Below are positions 35,262 through 43,665 of a DNA stretch of 64,000 bases, in pieces (positions within the stretch are counted from its first letter, which is position 1; the number at the start of each line of letters is the position of its first letter). A program made the position numbers and the translations under genes. This DNA comes from JAFEDN01 sp963795715. Its GTDB lineage: Bacteria > Pseudomonadota > Gammaproteobacteria > Coxiellales > Coxiellaceae. The stretch is taken from positions 310,001-374,000 of the forward strand of contig CAWCIY010000004.1 in NCBI GenBank assembly GCA_963795715.1, read 5' to 3'. Below the pieces are notes generated by a model. It did no database searches. It worked only from the letters and a program-made list of their open reading frames with translations, and was not told the origin of the DNA.

Positions 35262-36029
35262 ATGCCTAAAGTCGTGAATGCGTGGTCCACATCCTCTACC
35301 GCCATGAGAAATTCCTGCACGCCACAAAAATCTACGGAAATTTTTATAAACATTGCCTGTTGTCATCGGTTTACCGTTTAATGCTGGAAAGTAATAGTCA
35401 TTTTCAGTTGAGTGAAGATGGACTTGTTTCGAAAAATTTTGACACAATTTATTCAGAAAGTCAGACATAGGCACGAATCGGCTATTATCTTTTTTGGACT
35501 GATGGATGGTGAGGACCCTATTTTCAAGATCGACATCCACCACCTTGAGTAACCTGGCTTCAGATAATCTCAAGCCACACAGATAGATCATCCGGAAAAT
35601 CACCGGCATAATCAGATGCCGGTAGGGACATTCACAACAATATCGGCATTGATCGGTTTCAGAAAAAAACTTCGCTAATTCTTCATCAGTATAAATATAC
35701 GGTACGTATTGTTGCGCGGTAGGATAATAACCTTCTGGCAGAATATAAGCACTTACTCCGATGGAATCGAGATATTTTCCAAATTGACGGATAATAGAGG
35801 CACGCCAGCTTTGATTGGCTTGTGCTTCGTAAGTTTTTTTTCTGCACCAGTCAAGTACAATTTCCTTGGTTAGGGTAGTGACCTGTGGGTATTTTTCTAA
35901 TGTAAATTGATCAAAACGTTTTAAATGACCAGCATCAGTATGATACTTATATCCAACCGCCTGTTTTAATTTCACATGATTTTGAATATGATTCTTAAAA
36001 GGACCCGTATAAATCAAATTATTATTCAT
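35262..36029 (-). pseudogene. ritB: Outer RIT recombinase RitB, 5' part
   Basis: Starts ATG 36029 inside the end of outer ritA (8-base overlap, coupled). Carries the N-terminal domain, CYFC-like Cys-rich loop QCRYCCECPYRHLIMP, the catalytic Arg in LCGLRLSEARLL and Lys in QSKKDNSRFVP, and ends RIHDFRH, exactly where the inner element begins. The frame then runs 11 codons into the inner element's terminal repeat before a stop, so a truncated, Tyr-less protein could be made. Confidence 0.9.
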
Positions 36030-37257
36030 GATGAGTATCCTCCTCTATAGTCAATGCACATTCCTTCAGTTTTTTCATATCTACTTTGAGGTAAACCGCC
36101 GTTGAGTCAGTATCCATATGACCAAGAATGTCGGAAATAACCTCAAGAGGCGTATCTTTTTCCAGAAGATAGCTGGCCATCGTGTGCCGAAGAGAATGCA
36201 TGCCTCTTCTTTTTTTCAAAGTAGGCAGATGAGCGAGTGCCATATACTGTTTAATGAAGTGGTTTAAAAAATTTCCTTCTGCAAAGGGGCCAAAGGGCGC
36301 TACGTGCTTGACGAAAATATAAGGGGTATCTATTTTAGGTCTACCATGCTTAAGATAATCGATTACCGCCCAACCGACTTCTGGTGTTAATGGAAGCACA
36401 GTAGGAGTTTTTGTTTTAGATTGGATGAAAATTAATTTTTTCTCTTCCCATTTAAAATTTTCTATTGTTAAATGCTTAATATCTCCGCTACGAATTCCCA
36501 AGCAACAAGCTAATAAAATGATGGCATAATCTCGTTTTCCTTTTGGACTTCCTCTATCAATCGCGGCAATAAGTTTTTTTAACTCATCGGTTGTCCATAC
36601 GGAGGGAATGCGAGTTTGCTTTCTGGCTTGAACCATAGGAGTTTTGGCCGCGAAATCAGCAATGACTTCTTCTATTTCTAACAGAAACCGAAAAAATGCA
36701 CGTAAAGAACAAATATTATGTTCTACTGTTTTATAAGTGTAACCGGCCAAAGTTTTAATGTAATTATGAATAATCGGTAAATTGATTTCTTTACAATTGA
36801 TGATCTGCTGCGAGGCGAGATAATTCATAAATCGCGCAGAATACTTAACGTAATGATCAGTGGTTACTTGAGAATAACCTTTATTGAAACAGTAAGATTT
36901 AAATTGATCTTTGATAGCCAAAAAATGAGGTTCCGTTAAAATTTCTTTATGGTTATAATATCGGCGTAAAATAGTGTGATGAAGTTGAAAATCTCCAATG
37001 ACTCGTATAACACGAAGTTCTTGAGCCTCCGACTGGGAAAATTCACGATTTGCATCCTTCTCAAGGATATGAAAATTTTTTTCAAGAAAATCCATTCCTA
37101 AACGTTCAGAAAAAAAGGCTTCATCTCTTTCTTCTGCAAATCGTAATAACATTTGCCAACGTCTACGATAAAACTGCATTGAACCTGGAGTGTAGCCGAG
37201 CCGCAGCATTTCTTGCTCCAAGTCCTGGAGCAGTTCAACTAAGGGTTTGTTTTGCAT
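36022..37257 (-). CDS. ritA: Outer RIT recombinase RitA
   Basis: 411 residues. Motifs: CCLGIRSGDIKHL (Arg), QSKTKTPTVLPL (Lys), RRGMHSLRHTMASYLL, LGHMDTDSTAVYLKVD. First gene of the outer trio, AGGAGAT ribosome site. Intact, but with ritB interrupted the outer element is probably no longer mobile unless the inner enzymes act in trans. Confidence 0.92.
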   Translation of the reverse strand: MQNKPLVELLQDLEQEMLRLGYTPGSMQFYRRRWQMLLRFAEERDEAFFSERLGMDFLEKNFHILEKDANREFSQSEAQELRVIRVIGDFQLHHTILRRYYNHKEILTEPHFLAIKDQFKSYCFNKGYSQVTTDHYVKYSARFMNYLASQQIINCKEINLPIIHNYIKTLAGYTYKTVEHNICSLRAFFRFLLEIEEVIADFAAKTPMVQARKQTRIPSVWTTDELKKLIAAIDRGSPKGKRDYAIILLACCLGIRSGDIKHLTIENFKWEEKKLIFIQSKTKTPTVLPLTPEVGWAVIDYLKHGRPKIDTPYIFVKHVAPFGPFAEGNFLNHFIKQYMALAHLPTLKKRRGMHSLRHTMASYLLEKDTPLEVISDILGHMDTDSTAVYLKVDMKKLKECALTIEEDTHHE

Positions 37258-37438
37258 AAAATATCTCCTAAATTGATAATTTGAACACTAAAGTTCAATT
37301 ATCGCTTTTAGCGCTGTTCAAAGTCTTTTGATTAATAGCACTAAAAAGGTAAGTATAATCATCTGAAAAATTCGTATTTATTTTTCTTTCACAATTTTTC
37401 CATAAAAAACCGCATTCTCTCTCAACATTTATTTTTAA

Positions 37439-37564
37439 TTTTATGAAGATTTTAAGTACAAAGTTCCCGTGGTCGATGAACTTCTAGTTCCACTAAATAT
37501 CAGTTTCGATCTTCGTGATCCCTATCGGCTGATTAAAATTAATTCAAAATTGAATGAAGACTGA
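37439..37564 (+). pseudogene. 3' fragment of an unidentified gene
   Basis: Forty-one codons FYEDFKYKVPVVDELLVPLN ISFDLRDPYRLIKINSKLNED run to a TGA, preceded directly by stops. The sequence is protein-like (VPVVDELLVPL...SFDLRDPYRLI) and codon use matches neighbours. No start. It is the only coding-looking piece in the 37258-37692 gap between the outer ritA and the FG-GAP gene. Confidence 0.35.
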
Positions 37565-37692
37565 GGGGATTAGTCAGATAAAGAACCAGCTTTCTACTTT
37601 ACCTGTCATTTGAAAAAATATTGCATCACATCCCACGCTATGTGAAAATCAATTTGTGGTGAAACGAATTTTTTAGTTATTTAAGGATAATT

Positions 37693-40600
37693 ATGAAATC
37701 ATTAGAATCTTTCAATTTTTCTGTTAGTAATTCCAATAATACATTATTGTCTTTAAATGGTTCTGTTATAGAATTATCAGCCTTGCTGATAGCCAAAGGT
37801 TGGTATGATCTCAGTGATAGGATACGCGCCGCCGATTTGGTAGGCCAAGCCAAAGAACAGCGTTTGCGAGCAGCTATACAAAGTTATCTGTTATTTCCTA
37901 ATGTACATCGTGGTTGGGAACTGATAGACATTCTTCGAGAAGCACAAGTGGCATTGGAAGCGGAATATACTTATGCGAAAAAGCAACAAGCGCTTTATGA
38001 GGCAGGAGCCATAGAAGAATCCAAAAGTACGAATGGTTTTGTGACTGGTTGGATGCATTGGTTGTGGCACAGTGTGCAGAGGTTTATAGAATCCAGCAAT
38101 GTAGCGTTAGCAAAGAAGTATGCAAAAATAGCCATGGATTATCGGGATAAATTAATTCATGTCTCTGCCTGGGCAGAAAATTTACAAAAGAAATTGCTGA
38201 CCGAACAATCATCAGTAACAAATGAAAAAATATCAACAAATCCTTATGCAGCTCATGCGCAAGATCGAGGTATTAACAAACATGTTTTTCATTCTAAACG
38301 GGAACATACGGACAAACAGTATTCATTCTCTGATGCTGAATCAGTAAAAATCAATTCAACAACCTTTCCCGCCGTAATTCAATTGCCGTTATTGAACGGT
38401 CAGAATGGATTTAAGCTGGATGGCGAAACCAATTCAGATGAAAGCGGTTTTTCTGTCAGTGCTGCTGGCGACATCAACAGCGATGGTTATGATGATGTGA
38501 TCATCGGAGCTCCTGGCTATCCAGAAGGTTTTCCTAATCTCAAGGGTCGCAGCTATGTAGTGTTTGGTGGCCCAGGAGTTGGCAGCAATGGGATATTTAA
38601 TCTATCTAGCCTCAATGGCTCTAACGGCTTTATGCTGGATGGCGAAAATAATTGGGATCATAGCGGAAGTTCCGTTGCTGCAGCCGGAGATATCAATGGC
38701 GACGGTCAGGATGATCTGATCATTGGGGCACATTGGTATGGAAACTATGCCTATAATCTTAATGCAGGTCGAAGCTATGTGGTGTTTGGTGGCCCAGGAG
38801 TTGGCAGCAGTGGGATATTTAATCTTTCTAGCCTATCCGGTGTGAATGGCTTCAAAATTGATGGTGAATCTCCTGGTGGTTACAGTGGCCAGTCTGTTAG
38901 TGGGGCCGGAGACATCAATGATGATGGGTATGCTGATCTCATTATCGGGGCTTTTGGATATCCTTCTAATCCCTATCCCCAACCCGGCGGTAGAGGTCGA
39001 AGCTATGTAGTATTTGGTGGCCCAGGAGTTGGCAGCAGTGGGATATTTAATCTATCTAGCCTCAATGGTGTCAATGGTTTTAAACTGGATGGGGAAAACA
39101 ATTTTGATGGTAGCGGAATTTCCGTTGCTGCAGCCAGAGATATTAATGGTGATGGAAGTGACGATCTGATCATTGGGGCGGGTGGATATAATTCCTCTAA
39201 AGGGCGCGGCTATGTGGTATTTGGCGGCCCCGGAGTGGGCGCTAGTGGATTAATACCTCTTTCCAGTCTCAATGGCTCTAACGGTTTTAAACTGGATGCC
39301 GAAAGTTATGGTGGTTATTTGGGTGCATCTGTCAGTGCAGCCGGAGATATCAATGGGGATGGGCATAATGATCTGATTATTGGGACGAATGATTACTACA
39401 CCAGCCGGAGCTACGTGGTATTTGGCGGTCCCGGAGTTGGCGCCAGCGGATTAATACCTCTTTCTAATCTCAATGGCTCTAATGGTTTTAAACTGTATGG
39501 AGAAAGTAATTGCTATAACAGTGGCGCCTCTGTTAGAGCAGCCGGAGATATTAATGGTGACGGAAATGACGATCTGATCATTGGGGCAAATTCTGGGGAA
39601 AGTGGTGTTAACGGCTGTAGCTACATAGTGTTTGGCGGGCCTGGCGTTGGCAGCAATGGGTTACTAGCTTTGTCTACTCTCAATGGTTCTAATGGTTTTA
39701 GATTCGATGGAGAAAATAATTATCGCAATGGAACAGCAATAACAAGCGGAAGTTTTGTCAGCACGGCTGGGGATATTAATGGTGATGGTCGCTCTGATTT
39801 GCTGATTGGAGCATATTATTATGCCTCTGCCTATCCACGAGGTACTCCAAAAGGTTGCAGCTATGTGGTATTTTCAAACGGTATTTTTCCCTATCCCCCT
39901 AATCCTGTAGACAACAATTCTCAGAATCTGAATATCATGTTTATTGCAGTAATCGCTGGAGCTGGAGTATTACTCCCTTCATTATTTTGTTGTTTATACA
40001 AATTTTATAAAAAGTGTAGTAATCAAAGAATTTTAACGAATAGACCGATGCAACCTCAAAGATTCGCTTCGCACCCTTATTCATCTTTTGATGAATCCCC
40101 TTCAAGATTACCCAAAATTCCATTGACCATCACTACTCCCAGGATTGAAAATAAAAAAGTTGTAGAAGTTAAAAATATCATCCCAACTCCGGTTTACCCG
40201 CAAAAGCCGGCTGAAAAAGCAGATCCCTTTGCAGAGTATAAATTGGGATGCCAATATGAGAAATCAACAGAAAAAGAAAGTGCTAAAGAAGCTTTGAAAT
40301 GGTTTCGTAAAGGCACTGAAAAGCAAGTGATTGATGAAGATACATTACTTGCAGTAACACTCTCGGAATATAAGGTTGGCTTATATTATGAAGACGGCGA
40401 GGGTGTGGAAAAAGACGAAAAAGAGGCTTTTCGATGGTATGCAAAAGCTGCTGAAAAAGAAATAAAAGATTTCTCAGTAGCATTCTCAAGCCTTGCTAAT
40501 TGTTATGAAAAAGGTATAGGCACAAAAAAAGACCTGGAAAAAGCAATTTTTTGGTATCTTAAGGCAGCGAATTATGGAGATCCATCTGCCGCTATTAATA

Positions 40601-41304
40601 TCGCAAAAATAAATCCAAGTCAGCAGCCAAGTGAACAAGAAATGGCTAAATATGATGCTTTTATTAAAGGATTCCCGCGGTCTGTAACCCTTCCGGGATC
40701 TATTGAAATAAAATTACCTATGCCTTTAAGTTTCGAAGAAAAAGCACGTTTGATAGAGGCTTGTTATAAAGGTGATTTTGATACGGTTACAAACAGTCTG
40801 ATCCATGAGGAAAGCAAAAATTGTGATTTTGAGGGTATCACTCCACTCTTTGCAGCGATATCTCAAAAACATCTTTCTATAATAACTACTCTGTTAGAAG
40901 CAAAGGCAGAGGTCAACTTTCCTGCCCCTGTGATGAAGGGGTTTCGCCCTTTGCATTTAGCTGTGAGCATTGGTGATGCATTAATCGTTAAAAAATTGTT
41001 AGAATTTAAAGCAGATATAAATAGCACGGATGACAATGGATTAACACCATTGGCGATTGCTTCGAAAAAAGGTGATCATGCCACTGTTGAAATTTTATTG
41101 GAACATGGTGCCTCTCCATTAAAACTAACTGAAGAGCTTCATCATCAAACTCCTTCAATTTCTTCTCTCACTGGCCCGGGCAGTAGTTCTACGTTTGCAA
41201 GTAGTAGCAGTTCTAGTTCTAGCTCCAACTCTACTTTTTCTTCACAAACTTCTTCCCAGTCAACTGCAACAAATTCTCATGAAAGTAGCCTGTTTTTAGT
41301 TTAA
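37693..41304 (+). CDS. FG-GAP beta-propeller / Sel1 / ankyrin multidomain membrane protein
   Basis: 1203 residues. Residues 1-230: helical region, unknown, no signal peptide. About 234-730: seven FG-GAP repeats of about 70 residues, each with (A)GDINGDGxDDLIIGA and RSYVVFGGPGVG; the D-x-N/D-x-D-G loops should bind calcium. Seven blades are just what an integrin-alpha-type propeller needs. About 747-775: one transmembrane helix (IMFIAVIAGAGVLLPSLFCC) followed by Lys/Tyr residues. About 846-972: Sel1-like repeats (AEYKLGCQYE, YKVGLYYEDGEGVEKDEKEA, ANCYEKGIGTKKDLEKAIFW). About 1016-1143: four ankyrin repeats (GFRPLHLAVSIGDALIVKKL). Tail of about 40 Ser. Combination suggests a host-interaction protein: the propeller on one side of a membrane, protein-binding repeats on the other. 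Whether it is a surface adhesin or an effector inserted in host membranes cannot be told. Confidence 0.9.
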   Translation: MKSLESFNFSVSNSNNTLLSLNGSVIELSALLIAKGWYDLSDRIRAADLVGQAKEQRLRAAIQSYLLFPNVHRGWELIDILREAQVALEAEYTYAKKQQALYEAGAIEESKSTNGFVTGWMHWLWHSVQRFIESSNVALAKKYAKIAMDYRDKLIHVSAWAENLQKKLLTEQSSVTNEKISTNPYAAHAQDRGINKHVFHSKREHTDKQYSFSDAESVKINSTTFPAVIQLPLLNGQNGFKLDGETNSDESGFSVSAAGDINSDGYDDVIIGAPGYPEGFPNLKGRSYVVFGGPGVGSNGIFNLSSLNGSNGFMLDGENNWDHSGSSVAAAGDINGDGQDDLIIGAHWYGNYAYNLNAGRSYVVFGGPGVGSSGIFNLSSLSGVNGFKIDGESPGGYSGQSVSGAGDINDDGYADLIIGAFGYPSNPYPQPGGRGRSYVVFGGPGVGSSGIFNLSSLNGVNGFKLDGENNFDGSGISVAAARDINGDGSDDLIIGAGGYNSSKGRGYVVFGGPGVGASGLIPLSSLNGSNGFKLDAESYGGYLGASVSAAGDINGDGHNDLIIGTNDYYTSRSYVVFGGPGVGASGLIPLSNLNGSNGFKLYGESNCYNSGASVRAAGDINGDGNDDLIIGANSGESGVNGCSYIVFGGPGVGSNGLLALSTLNGSNGFRFDGENNYRNGTAITSGSFVSTAGDINGDGRSDLLIGAYYYASAYPRGTPKGCSYVVFSNGIFPYPPNPVDNNSQNLNIMFIAVIAGAGVLLPSLFCCLYKFYKKCSNQRILTNRPMQPQRFASHPYSSFDESPSRLPKIPLTITTPRIENKKVVEVKNIIPTPVYPQKPAEKADPFAEYKLGCQYEKSTEKESAKEALKWFRKGTEKQVIDEDTLLAVTLSEYKVGLYYEDGEGVEKDEKEAFRWYAKAAEKEIKDFSVAFSSLANCYEKGIGTKKDLEKAIFWYLKAANYGDPSAAINIAKINPSQQPSEQEMAKYDAFIKGFPRSVTLPGSIEIKLPMPLSFEEKARLIEACYKGDFDTVTNSLIHEESKNCDFEGITPLFAAISQKHLSIITTLLEAKAEVNFPAPVMKGFRPLHLAVSIGDALIVKKLLEFKADINSTDDNGLTPLAIASKKGDHATVEILLEHGASPLKLTEELHHQTPSISSLTGPGSSSTFASSSSSSSSSNSTFSSQTSSQSTATNSHESSLFLV

Positions 41305-41563
41305 AAATCTACTCGAACTCTTTGATTTGCTAAAATTATTTTTGATTATAAGTTTTAAGAGAAGTTTAAAATGCGAATTCCAGAAGTGTTTGTTTATGGC
41401 AACTATGAAAGAAAGATGAATCTCAGTTTGCAGATGGTTGTTCTTGCTTTTTTAGTGCATTTTCTCAAAAGACTTTGAATAATCTCTAAAATATTATGCG
41501 AAGAAAAATACAATAATGTGTTTGAATTAAAAGATGATTTTAGAGGCTAATTTGCATAATGAC
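41305..41563. other. Gene-free interval after the FG-GAP gene
   Basis: AT-rich, no open frame with a ribosome site and no recognisable fragment. It ends at the left 14-bp inverted repeat (41564-41577). Confidence 0.4.
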
Positions 41564-41647
41564 TTACTTTGTATAAGCCATTTTGATATCGTCTAAGGTG
41601 ATTGGTGTTTGAAGGTTTAAAACAGACAGAGCGTCCTTGATATGCAT
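41564..41647 (-). pseudogene. J-domain (DnaJ-like) protein, N-terminal stub
   Basis: MHIKDALSVLNLQTPITLDD, IKMAYTK then stop: the first helices of a J domain (ALxxL.L...T...IK.AYRK), broken before the HPD tripeptide. AAGGAG stands 7 bases before ATG 41647. The stop lies within the 14-bp inverted repeat 41564-41577, so an element end seems to have cut the gene. Its promoter (41712-41741) matches that at 54200-54228. Confidence 0.6.
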
Positions 41648-41711
41648 ATTCATTCTCCTTGACCCGATGGGTGTTTGAATTAAGAGCCAATTCTCTTAAC
41701 TCCATGCTGTA

Positions 41712-41741
41712 ACTCTAGCGGACCCAAGCACACTTTGTCAA
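41712..41741 (-). promoter_or_regulatory. Promoter of the J-domain stub, shared GGGTCCGCTA box
   Basis: Minus strand TTGACA, 18-base spacer containing GCTTGGGTCCGC, then TAGAGT. The same TTGACAAA...GGGTCCGCTA arrangement stands before the gene at 53930-54133. The shared spacer word implies a common repressor or activator bound over the spacer. Confidence 0.65.
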
Positions 41742-41933
41742 GTCTTTTTATAGAAAAATATTAATCTTTTTATTTTTTAATTTATTGATTTAAATTTAAA
41801 TAATTTATTTTAAGAGTTTTATTTATCTTATTTTCCATTGACAGACACCTATTCTAAACCTAAACTGTTCAATAGAAAGGCCACTCAGGGAGAGGGGCCT
41901 AAAAACAAAACCTTTCGGGTACAGGAGACAAAC

Positions 41934-42638
41934 ATGATGACGACCGATGATACTTTAGCTACAACCACGATTCAGTGCGATCAACCCTTAAAGACACCAC
42001 CCTCAGCCAGTCCCACTCAGCCAAGTGACCCAACTCCACAAATCCACCTGTATTTAGCCCAGCGTATTAGCCACCTTGAGCGATATTCGCTGGACAACCC
42101 TACTTTTTTGCGGCACCCCAAATTAACCGAGCAGTTGCGCACTTTGCCGGATTTTCCTCTGCTCAAACGCGCTTATCCCGTAGAATCCCCTGATATGGTC
42201 ACTAACACTATTTATTACGATCAGCTTGTCCGCCATTGCTACGGCTTTTTTAAGGAAGATTTGATCGCCGCCGGCCAACAGGTCAAGCACTGGATTTTAA
42301 CCCTCGGACGCCTGGAACAGACGCCCATTGTTGATTCATTTCAGGTCAATGCGAAAGGATGGGTGGAGTACTGCGTCATCAGCGGCCTACGCTGGGATAT
42401 TCCCACCCACTCAGAGCAGATTGACCAATGGATGAAATACCTGGATTTCCACGAATTATTTTCCATCGACCGCCAAAAACAGATCCGGATGGAAGACGCC
42501 ATTCCCGGCAGCCCGTTGATCTCTCTCTACATCCAGGACAATCACAGTCCAGAGGGTCACAACGGTCAACTCTTTTGGTACAATCTGGAGACACGGCGGC
42601 CTGGTCAAATGATCGACGCTGTGCGTTACCGCAAGTAA
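41934..42638 (+). CDS. Integrative-element/plasmid backbone protein, unknown
   Basis: 234 residues from ATG 41934, chosen because CAGGAGA stands 7 bases before it (the frame is open further upstream). Not recognised. Higher GC than neighbours. N-terminal 40 residues are Thr/Pro/Gln-rich; the body contains LYLAQRISHLERYSLDNPTF and FQVNAKGWVEYCVISGLRWD. Followed at 44 bases by 42682-43632 in the same direction, probably one operon. Similar base composition to the 53-56 kb genes suggests the same backbone. Confidence 0.6.
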   Translation: MMTTDDTLATTTIQCDQPLKTPPSASPTQPSDPTPQIHLYLAQRISHLERYSLDNPTFLRHPKLTEQLRTLPDFPLLKRAYPVESPDMVTNTIYYDQLVRHCYGFFKEDLIAAGQQVKHWILTLGRLEQTPIVDSFQVNAKGWVEYCVISGLRWDIPTHSEQIDQWMKYLDFHELFSIDRQKQIRMEDAIPGSPLISLYIQDNHSPEGHNGQLFWYNLETRRPGQMIDAVRYRK

Positions 42639-42681
42639 ATGGGGAGGGCAACCTCCCTAAATTCAGGGAGGGCTGCCCAAC

Positions 42682-43632
42682 ATGCTTGACATTCGACTGA
42701 TACCGACCCAAAAGAAGGGGCTTCGTGCCGACGTATTCCGTCGCTATAAATCTACGGATCCCGCCACCCAGAAACCCAAATTCTATCTCAAGCAACTCGG
42801 CTCGCTCGGTTCATTACCGACAGATCACGAAGATTGGCCGGAATTATTTGCCCAACTGGAACCGGACGAAATCGTGCAATTACAAAATTGGCTGGCGGAA
42901 ACCCGATTCGGCGAATCACTGCAAATTCCCGCCGATCAACTAGAAAAAGTGCCCGTTCGAATGCCGCCGCCATTATTAGCGGCGCTCATCCGGTTAGCCA
43001 TAGAAGCCAGCCGGGCGGGATTGGATTTTGTCCCGCATCAAAGGATGCTCAATACCCTACTTGAACAAGCGCGCGAGATTGAAGAGCAAATCGACCTTAA
43101 AAATGGATTCAAGAGCGGCATCTTAGCCAGCTCCGGGTTACCCCCTCCGTTAGCTGACACGCTGGAAGAAACCAATTGCGCCTCGGATCCGGAAAGTCAT
43201 ACCTTATTTCAAACCTTGTTGGATTTAAAACAACCCGTCGGCAGAACCTGCACCGCCTTAGAAGCCGCGGCAGCGCGCTATGGTAAGATCAAAAAAATTG
43301 CGCCGCCGGATATCCGCGAATGGGCAGGCGATTTAAAATACAAAAACACGCACAAACGCATTAAAAAATGGTGCTATGCGATTGCGATTGACGTACTCCA
43401 TCAACAGGGCATTAATGCAACCCATTTCATGTCGCCGGCGCGGGTCGCTGATTTTTGGATCCGGCTCAATGCCCCTTATTATTTGGTACTCGAGGCCCCG
43501 GCAGCGTTTGTCCGGCTTTTTGAGGTCAAACCGGAGCACCATGCCGCCGTCATGCGTGTGATTGCACATATTTATGAAATACTTTCTCAGAAAGTTATAC
43601 CAAACCCTTCATTTACTCCAACATCCGAATAA
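42682..43632 (+). CDS. Integrative-element/plasmid backbone protein, unknown
   Basis: 316 residues, GGGAGG 7 bases before ATG. Not recognised. Starts MLDIRLIPTQKKGLRADVFR; middle region is Leu/Glu/Pro-rich (ELFAQLEPDEIVQLQNWLAE). Near residues 105-135 MPPPLLAALIRLAIEASRAG is a helix. C-terminal third is basic, with YKNTHKRIKKWCYAIAID, and could bind nucleic acid. High GC and codon use unlike the AT-rich effector genes that follow on the other strand. Confidence 0.6.
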   Translation: MLDIRLIPTQKKGLRADVFRRYKSTDPATQKPKFYLKQLGSLGSLPTDHEDWPELFAQLEPDEIVQLQNWLAETRFGESLQIPADQLEKVPVRMPPPLLAALIRLAIEASRAGLDFVPHQRMLNTLLEQAREIEEQIDLKNGFKSGILASSGLPPPLADTLEETNCASDPESHTLFQTLLDLKQPVGRTCTALEAAAARYGKIKKIAPPDIREWAGDLKYKNTHKRIKKWCYAIAIDVLHQQGINATHFMSPARVADFWIRLNAPYYLVLEAPAAFVRLFEVKPEHHAAVMRVIAHIYEILSQKVIPNPSFTPTSE

Positions 43633-43665
43633 AAGGACATTATAGATTGATATTTTTCACTTCAT

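Larger units (their letters stand above)
30519..41577. repeat. 14-bp inverted repeats that may bound the outer RIT plus passenger
   Basis: cttatacaaagtaa at 30519-30532 and its exact complement at 41564-41577. The right copy lies about 60 bp beyond outer ritC, with a related inverted box (tttactttgca) at about 30571. The left copy coincides with the premature end of a J-domain gene. If these are the ends of the outer RIT, the element would be 11 kb and carry the FG-GAP gene. A 14-bp match in AT-rich DNA over this distance could be chance. Confidence 0.4.

Noticed and set aside
37258..37692. Left end of the outer RIT immediately upstream of outer ritA
   Set aside because: No sequence there complements the 30519-30595 region; the only good partner found is at 41564-41577.
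42379..43569. Several overlapping frames inside 41934-43632
   Set aside because: GC-rich shadow frames of the two real genes; no ribosome sites.
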